Origin: DAMCZI01 sp032095175
Lineage (GTDB): Bacteria; Bacillota; Clostridia; Clostridiales; Caloramatoraceae
DNA: 47,951 nucleotides
Assembly: GCA_032095175.1 (NCBI GenBank)
Contig: DAMCZI010000034.1
Span: 1 to 47,951 of the forward strand
Reading direction: 5' to 3'
A model generated the notes under the pieces. That model ran no database searches. It saw only the letters and a program-made list of their open reading frames with translations, and was not told where the DNA came from. Below, in pieces: positions 42,775-47,951 of the stretch (position 1 is its first letter; every line of letters begins with the position of its first letter). A program made the position numbers and the translations under genes.

Positions 42775-43224
42775 AGATTAGCTATCAAAGTTTTAAAATA
42801 GATAAGCTTATATTTTAGAAAAAAGATTGCGGAAAAAATAACAAACTAAAGATAATTACAATCAATACTAGAAAAATTTATATTTGTATTTTATTTTATC
42901 AATTGCAACAAAATCCTTCATTTTTAACTTAATTCATAAACTGCCTTATATCTCCTAGAGTAGATTATCACAAACATGTTTTTTATACTAAGTACATCTA
43001 TATATACCATATAATTTTATAAAACGATGCTTTTTCCTGTTAAAATATTTAAATTTCATTGAAATTATATATGAGTTTAGTAATTTTAATATAATTCAAG
43101 TCTTGTTTACTTCTAAACTACCTATTATCACCATGGCCTGGTTTTTAAGCCCATTATTATTTTGCTAATAATCCTGTCTGTCATATTCCAATCGTTTGAT
43201 TACTGCATTTTCGCATTAAATTAA
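42775..43224. other. AT-rich region without intact genes
   Basis: Upstream of the truncated peptidase no open frame of note is present on either strand. The missing 5' part of the peptidase is not found here. The adjacent stretch (43225-43312) holds a possible flavodoxin remnant. Confidence 0.5.
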
Positions 43225-43312
43225 ATATAGTTTTTCCACATAAACCGGAGAGGTCAAAATCACTCCATCACTTGATTTAATTTTCTCCATCAAATCAAAT
43301 TCTTTATAATTT
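43225..43312 (-). pseudogene. Possible remnant of a flavodoxin-like / FMN-reductase gene
   Basis: The minus strand reads EFDLMEKIKSSDGVILTSPVYV without a stop. This matches the pattern D-x-x-x-x-x-K-I-x-x-x-D-G-[VI]-[IV]-x-x-[ST]-P-V-Y of flavodoxin-fold NADPH-dependent FMN reductases and iron-sulfur flavoproteins. The frame is lost on both sides, so only about 29 codons are recognisable. Confidence 0.35.
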
Positions 43313-43340
43313 AAAAGTAAATACCTCTATTTAAAAACAT

Positions 43341-43382
43341 GGACATACAGCATTATTTATATTATAAATAATGAATATGTCC
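43341..43382 (-). terminator. Hairpin after the chemotaxis receptor gene
   Basis: GGACATA...TATGTCC with an inner CATTATTTA/TAAATAATG stem; A-rich on the plus side and TTTTTA on the minus side. Probable terminator of the 45443-43431 gene. Confidence 0.55.
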
Positions 43383-43430
43383 AAAAAAATATTTTTTACG
43401 TTTTTTTCTAGGGTCTGATCCCTGACAAAA

Positions 43431-45443
43431 CTATATTTGATATTTTGAGATCTCTCCTTGCAATCTTTCAGCACTTTCCTTTGTTTTTAATACTTGTTCT
43501 AATACTTCATGAGATTTATTATTTACCTCTGATACTCTATTTGCAATATTTGTTGTCCCATCAGCACCCTCACTTGCTGCCTGGGCCACTCCCTCTATAG
43601 TTTTTAACACATCTTGAAGGGATGCTAAAAGTTCCTCAGATGTTGAACTAAATTCTGTTACAAGATTATCAACAAATTTAGCATCTTCACTATATTTATC
43701 CGCAACATTCAGCATAGCTTTATAATCATCATTTACATCAGTAGACATAAAGTTCAATAGCTTACCTGAACTATCTGTAAGATAGTTAACTGCCTCTGTA
43801 ACTTTGCTTGTTATATTCTGTATTTCAATTACTGTATCCTTTGATTGTTCAGCAAGCTTTCTTATCTCCTCAGCCACAACTGAAAATCCCCTCCCAGCAT
43901 CTCCAGCCCTTGCAGCTTCTATTGCTGCGTTTAATGCAAGAAGATTTGTTTGTGAAGTTATCTGCATAATTGACTCTGAAAGCACATTTATTTGCTCTAC
44001 AATTTTTGAGGATTCAATAGCTTTTTCAAGCTCTTTTTTTGTGTTCATAAATATTCCGTAGGCTTTTTTCTGGGAAGCTTGAACATTTTCTTTTGTATCT
44101 TCTGCTCTTTTGTTAATTTCCCCAGCCTGCAATGCACCCTCCTGTGATTTTTGAGCAATAGATTGAACAGCTCTTCCAATTTCCTGTGATGTTGATGACA
44201 TTTCCTCTGTCGAAGCTGAAGTTTCCTCCATACCTGCAGACAATTCCTGAGTTGTTGCAGATACTTCTTCAATACTTTCATTTAACACATTTACATTGCT
44301 TTTTACAATGTCTACAATATTTTCAATATTATTAGATTCGCTTTTTATATTTGTAATTATCCCCCTTATAGAATTTTGCATCTCCTCAGTTGCTTTTGCA
44401 AGTATACCTATCTCATCTTTTCTTCTTTTATACTTTTCCGGTAACTGTATGGTCAAATTTCCATTAGAGAGTACATCCATGTGTTTAGAGCACTCTTCTA
44501 CAGGTAATGTAAAGTTTTTTACTATAAAATAAATTATAACTGCCGAAATTAAAATCATAATTAAAGTTATAATTATGCTTGTCCTAACCATACTGTTTAT
44601 ACTTGCAAAAACTTCTTTTGCAGATGCTGCAATAGCTACAGACCATCCTGTTGTCTTTATTGGAGCATATCCCATAAATTTTTCTACTCCATTATATGTA
44701 TAACTGCCTGCACCATTTTCTCCATTAACCATTTTCTTTTCAAGTTCTACCAGAGATTTCAGTTCCGGATCTTTTTTCACATTTTCAAAATCATTATCCT
44801 GATTGATTACAAGATCAATATTATTATGGATAATAGTTGTGCCATTTTTATCAAGTACAAATGCCTTACCATCTTTCCCATAGGTAATATCACTGACTAT
44901 ATCAATAAAAGTCTTTGAATCAACCGTTGCAACTAATACCCCATTTATATTATTATCATGTCCCTTTACTGGTACTGCAAATACTATTACCATAGATTTA
45001 TCTTCTTTACTTATAATTGGCTCAGAAACGGTGCTTGTCCCTGCAATTGCCTTCTTGAAATACTCCCTATCAGATATATTAGCTACTTTACTATTTGTTG
45101 ACATCGAATTTCCATCTTTGCCTGCAATTGCCATAAAAAGATATCCAGCTCTTTTTTGTTCCTCATCAAGTATCTCTTTTTTTTGTGCCCAGGTACTCTC
45201 ATTCTCTCCCAATTTACCCCTTATAATATTACTATTTGCTACAATTTCAAGTGAGTCTAATCTTCCGCTAATTCTTTCCTCAATAACCTTAGAAGCCTCA
45301 ACTGCAATCCCACCTAAAGCTTTATTGGTTTCATTTCTTAATGCCTTTGATGCATTATATTGTGAAGTAGCTGCTAAACTTGAACATATTACTGCTATTA
45401 ACAAACAGTTAGCCAATAACATTTTCCATTTTATGCTTTTCAT
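43431..45443 (-). CDS. Methyl-accepting chemotaxis protein (dCache - HAMP - MA)
   Basis: A 670-residue receptor. It has a membrane helix at about 8-28 and an extracytoplasmic dCache-type ligand domain (about 40-280) with the hallmarks GKDGNSMSTNSKVANISDRE, YFKKAIAGTSTVSEPI and FVLDKNGTTIIHNN. A second helix follows at about 288-310, then a HAMP domain (about 311-365). The long coiled-coil signalling domain has the conserved tip ITSQTNLLALNAAIEAARAG and EEIRKLAEQS. It would sense a small external ligand, probably an amino acid or carboxylate, and signal to CheA. GGGAG lies eleven bases before the ATG; a purine run follows. It stands alone with no che genes nearby. Confidence 0.93.
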   Translation of the reverse strand: MKSIKWKMLLANCLLIAVICSSLAATSQYNASKALRNETNKALGGIAVEASKVIEERISGRLDSLEIVANSNIIRGKLGENESTWAQKKEILDEEQKRAGYLFMAIAGKDGNSMSTNSKVANISDREYFKKAIAGTSTVSEPIISKEDKSMVIVFAVPVKGHDNNINGVLVATVDSKTFIDIVSDITYGKDGKAFVLDKNGTTIIHNNIDLVINQDNDFENVKKDPELKSLVELEKKMVNGENGAGSYTYNGVEKFMGYAPIKTTGWSVAIAASAKEVFASINSMVRTSIIITLIMILISAVIIYFIVKNFTLPVEECSKHMDVLSNGNLTIQLPEKYKRRKDEIGILAKATEEMQNSIRGIITNIKSESNNIENIVDIVKSNVNVLNESIEEVSATTQELSAGMEETSASTEEMSSTSQEIGRAVQSIAQKSQEGALQAGEINKRAEDTKENVQASQKKAYGIFMNTKKELEKAIESSKIVEQINVLSESIMQITSQTNLLALNAAIEAARAGDAGRGFSVVAEEIRKLAEQSKDTVIEIQNITSKVTEAVNYLTDSSGKLLNFMSTDVNDDYKAMLNVADKYSEDAKFVDNLVTEFSSTSEELLASLQDVLKTIEGVAQAASEGADGTTNIANRVSEVNNKSHEVLEQVLKTKESAERLQGEISKYQI

Positions 45444-45893
45444 GATCTTCTCATCTCCCTACATAAAAAATTTAATTTCAACATTTTTCCAAGGTATTGA
45501 AAAAGCTACTTATTACCTCACCTCCAATAAAACTCAAATTATATTTATTATTATATTGATGATATAGGTTTTACCTAAAGGACTAACTTTTATAGAATTA
45601 ATCCTTGAATGTTGACACTACTAATCTGAATTAAAGCGCTCAGTTGCTGTCTACTTTCTGCTCTCTCCTTAATTGAATAAAATATTTACTTATGCTATAT
45701 TTCTACATAATTTTCCTTTTTCCTCTATTATATAACACTATTTTCTAGTTTTTTCATTAGCTATCCCTATATTATAATATTACATTGTGATTCTATATTG
45801 TTGAAAGAAGCCACAAAATATTTTAATGATTTTTTTTAACATATATAGAATAAGGATTATAAGCTTATTTAATAGGGGAAGGAAGATAAATAG
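45444..45893. other. AT-rich gap between the chemotaxis receptor and the transposase remnant
   Basis: About 450 bases. They contain the receptor's promoter region on the minus strand and possibly the left flank of the IS remnant on the plus strand. No terminal inverted repeat could be marked with confidence, and no gene was seen. Confidence 0.45.
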
Positions 45894-46495
45894 ATGGGTA
45901 AAAAATGTAAATATAGGGAGCTGTAGTATAAGAGGCCTGATATAAAGATGGTATCTAAGACATTAGATACCATCGCGGATAAAGTAAGAAACGTCAAGTC
46001 TTATCTTGAAGTTAAAGCTTTATATGAAACTTATGATGTTGAAAATAATATTATAATTGATGCAATAATAGATAAATGCTCTGTTAGTGAAAGAGATATG
46101 GCAATACAACATATTAACAACATGTATTCCATATTGGGCACTGGTAAAAAAATTTTGACTATATTTGATAGGGGATACATTTCATTAAATCTTTTGATCT
46201 CTTTGAACAAATCACCTATAAAATACCTTTTTAGGCTTCCTAATAAAATATTCAGATCAGAGAGAACTTGCATGGAAAGTAATGATGAAATAATAAACAT
46301 AAAAATAACTGAGTCTAGAATGTCTGGACTAACTACTGAAAATCGCATTGCAGTATCTAAAGGATTAATAGAAATACCTCAAAGGCTGGTCAAAGTAATT
46401 CTGCCAACAGGCGAAACAGAATGTTTGTTGACAAATCTGTCATTTGATGAAGTCAATACTATTGAAATAAGAGAATTGTATTTCAAGCTTTGGGG
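45894..46495 (+). pseudogene. Transposase remnant, IS4-type N-terminal and central part
   Basis: An ATG at 45894 opens MGKKCKYREL and meets an in-frame TAG at 45924. The frame resumes with YKRPDIKMVSKTLDTIADKV and runs through SERDMAIQHINNMYSILGTG, KKILTIFDRGYISLNLLISL (catalytic Asp region of IS4-type DDE transposases) and ECLLTNLSFDEVNTIEIRELYFKLWG. In intact IS4-type enzymes the ELYFKRWG-IE motif continues with the catalytic Glu and a -K-K- helix. Here it ends, and another frame takes over at about 46490. The N-terminal DNA-binding part also looks shortened. Not functional. Confidence 0.75.
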
Positions 46496-46855
46496 CATTA
46501 TGCTGATATCAGCATAAGGGAGATTGAGGAATCCTTCAAAATTATTAAAAGCGACTTTAAAGCTCGCCCCATTTATGTCAATAAAGGCCAACACGTTGAG
46601 GCACATTTTTTAATTTGTTTCGTTGCCTTGGTAATAATGAGAGTTCTTGAACATTTGTTGAGTAAAAAACATACAGTGAAAGAAATATGAAATGCCTTAA
46701 TTCAATACTCGTGCACCTATTTGGAACAAAACTATTATGTATTCAATTACAGAGATGATGTAATAAAAACAATAGAGTCTGTTTTCAATTTTGATTTAAG
46801 CAAGAAATATATGACATTAGCAGAAATTAAAAAAATTTTGAAATATAAAAAATAA
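46490..46855 (+). pseudogene. Transposase remnant, IS1634-like C-terminal part
   Basis: The frame reads GHYADISIREIEESFKIIKS, DFKARPIYVNKGQHVEAHFL and ICFVALVIMRVLEHLL, then a TGA at 46688. It reopens with NALIQYSCTYLEQNYYVFNY...MTLAEIKKILKYKK and ends at TAA 46853. The IEESFKIIKSD helix, the AHFLICFVALVI.R.LE segment and the closing LAEIKKIL.KK are features I associate with IS1634-like transposases, not with the IS4 group upstream. A premature stop and loss of the N-terminal two thirds make it a remnant. Confidence 0.65.
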
Positions 46856-46891
46856 AACTTAATACACTACAACTTTTTGACACAAATAAAA

Positions 46892-46926
46892 ACCCGTCAG
46901 TCCTTGTATTTACTTGGCTAACGGGT
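46892..46926. terminator. Hairpin at the 3' end of the IS remnant
   Basis: ACCCGTCAG and CTAACGGGT pair (one mismatch), followed on the plus strand by GATTTTTACTCTTTTTT. Probably the IS-encoded terminator. Confidence 0.55.
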
Positions 46927-47006
46927 GATTTTTACTCTTTTTTGCTGCAAAACTCAGTATATAGTTTAATATTATCACATCAGAACAACTTGTCTATATA
47001 TTATAT

Positions 47007-47795
47007 ATGATGCTAACAATTTTTGTTAATATGAAAATACAATATTATAAAGCAGATATTGGCTATAAGCTGAGATACACACTTTTTGAACATTTGTTAA
47101 AGCTTCCGCCTTCATATTTTGAAAAAAATTCAACTGGTTATATAATGTCAAGACAGACAGATGATCCAGAAGGAATAGAAGGTATGATGTTGTACAATAT
47201 AACTGATTCTATACTGGCATTTCTAGAATTTGCAGCAATTCTTACTATAATGTTTAAATCAAGTATATCATTAACTCTCATTGCCCTTGCTATTATAATA
47301 GGTGATTTTTCAATAACCTTTGCTTTCCCCTTAAAAAGATTATATAAGGATCATAACAAAGCAAAGGCACATATAAATAAAGAACTACAAGATTCAATAT
47401 CAGGAATAAAATTAATAAAAGCTAATTATTCCATTAACTATGAATTGGATAGATTTAAGATAGTTTTACATAATTACTTTAATAAAAGATTGAAACGTGA
47501 CAGAATTGACATTATAAGAAGAAGTGTAGGTTCATTTTTAAGAGGTCTTAGCACTCCCTTAATAATTATAATTGGTGGATATTTCATTTTTAAAGGCAAT
47601 CTTTCTGTAGGATGTGTAATGTCATTTACATTATATTTTCAAAGACTAACTACTGTATTCACACCTATTGTTAATTTTGTGCCCCTTTATAAAATTGCCA
47701 AGGCATCATCAGAAAGAATGGACGAAGTATTATCAGTTCAAGTTGAAGATGATACAATACATGACACAGAAAAAAATACAATAAAGGGTTATTAA
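47007..47795 (+). pseudogene. Fragment of an ABC exporter: membrane domain only
   Basis: A 262-codon frame covering most of an ABC-exporter membrane domain: YKLRYTLFEHLLKLPPSYFE, KNSTGYIMSRQTDDPEGIEG (coupling region), ALAIIIGDFSITFAFPLKRL, and the later SISGIKLIKANYSINYE-type loop, GYFIFKGNLSVGCVMSFTLY and PLYKIAKASSERMDEVL. The first two helices are missing at the 5' end, where the IS remnant lies. The linker VEDDTIHDT...KGY stops exactly where the ATP-binding domain should begin; no Walker A follows in the remaining 150 bases. There is no ribosome binding site before the first ATG. Both ends are lost, so it cannot act as a transporter. Confidence 0.75.
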
Positions 47796-47951
47796 CAGTT
47801 CACTAATAATATAATCAAATGTAATAAATAATGCTCAAACATTGATAAGTAATAATGTAGAAAATGGTTATAATACTATTATGTATAGAAATAAAGTAAA
47901 GGTGGCTGCTAAGGATGTTGCAAACTTACCAAACAAAGATTAAAGATTGTA
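47796..47951. other. Right end of window, no complete gene
   Basis: About 155 AT-rich bases. The plus strand has a short open stretch ending ...MYRNKVKVAAKDVANLPNKD and TAA at 47940-47942, without a ribosome binding site; it is not recognisable and may be a further gene remnant. No ATP-binding domain of the neighbouring exporter fragment is present. Confidence 0.4.

Larger units (their letters stand above)
45894..46926 (+). mobile_element. Composite remnant of two insertion sequences
   Basis: It combines the IS4-type segment (45894-46495), the IS1634-like segment (46490-46855) and a 3' tail with a hairpin at 46892-46926. Boundaries are approximate: neither a target duplication nor terminal repeats could be identified. 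Confidence 0.6.

Noticed and set aside
43399..43420. Short palindrome GGGTCTGATCCC before the receptor stop
   Set aside because: Too short and single-copy in this window to call an element. The hairpin at 43341-43382 is a better terminator.
46031..46606. Minus-strand frames inside the transposase remnant
   Set aside because: Antisense of the transposase, without start signals.

Overview
The window is low-GC, clostridial-type DNA. Its genes have strong GGAGG-type ribosome binding sites, several TTG and GTG starts, and products typical of an anaerobic Gram-positive such as Clostridium sensu stricto. Species cannot be fixed from this sequence. No rRNA, tRNA, CRISPR array or prophage was seen. 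Most genes lie on the minus strand.

Left part (1-16 kb). An AI-2E type exporter (177-1295, +) is followed by a minus-strand block. Read in the direction of transcription, this holds a membrane-anchored family-5 solute-binding protein, a small anchored protein of DUF6305 type, a sensor kinase and a CitT/DcuR-like response regulator (11541 to 7180). Next come a DUF3798 lipoprotein, an ABC ATPase of MglA/RbsA type and two BPD_transp_2 permeases (6940 to 1498). I read this as a ligand-sensing unit next to the transporter it probably controls. Upstream lie two small lipoproteins, a DUF4870-like membrane protein, and two LuxR-type regulators, one soluble and one fused to a 12-helix membrane domain.

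Sulfur region (16-23.4 kb). One minus-strand group has a full-length YeeE/YedE transporter, a CoA-disulfide reductase fused to rhodanese, and an APC permease. A LysR regulator is divergent from it. A second operon has two half-size YeeE/YedE proteins with a TusA-like sulfur carrier gene between them. Similar TGTTA...TAACA dyads lie in both promoter regions, so one LysR protein may control both groups.

Middle and right (23.5-42 kb). A 1115-residue secreted protein, an esterase, an SH3-NlpC/P60 protein and a PNPOx-fold protein precede a four-gene group. That group encodes a TPR/zinc-ribbon protein, two membrane proteins and an SPFH protein with zinc ribbons. Next are a 1574-residue subtilisin-like protease with six C-terminal ~90-residue repeats, an ArsR-type regulator and an anchored protein of unknown function. 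A deleted second copy of that last gene lies 11 kb away.

Right end (42-48 kb). This is a decaying region. It holds a 5'-truncated S8 peptidase, a probable flavodoxin remnant, an intact chemotaxis receptor, a transposase remnant that appears to join two unrelated IS families, and an ABC exporter fragment with no ATPase domain.

Three kinds of intergenic repeat stand out. The first is a ~110-nt two-hairpin element (near 1, 5338, 5449 and 13755). The second is a ~95-bp palindromic element (1318, 7084, 20735, 29099). The third is a long inverted repeat between the DUF3798 gene and its ABC genes.
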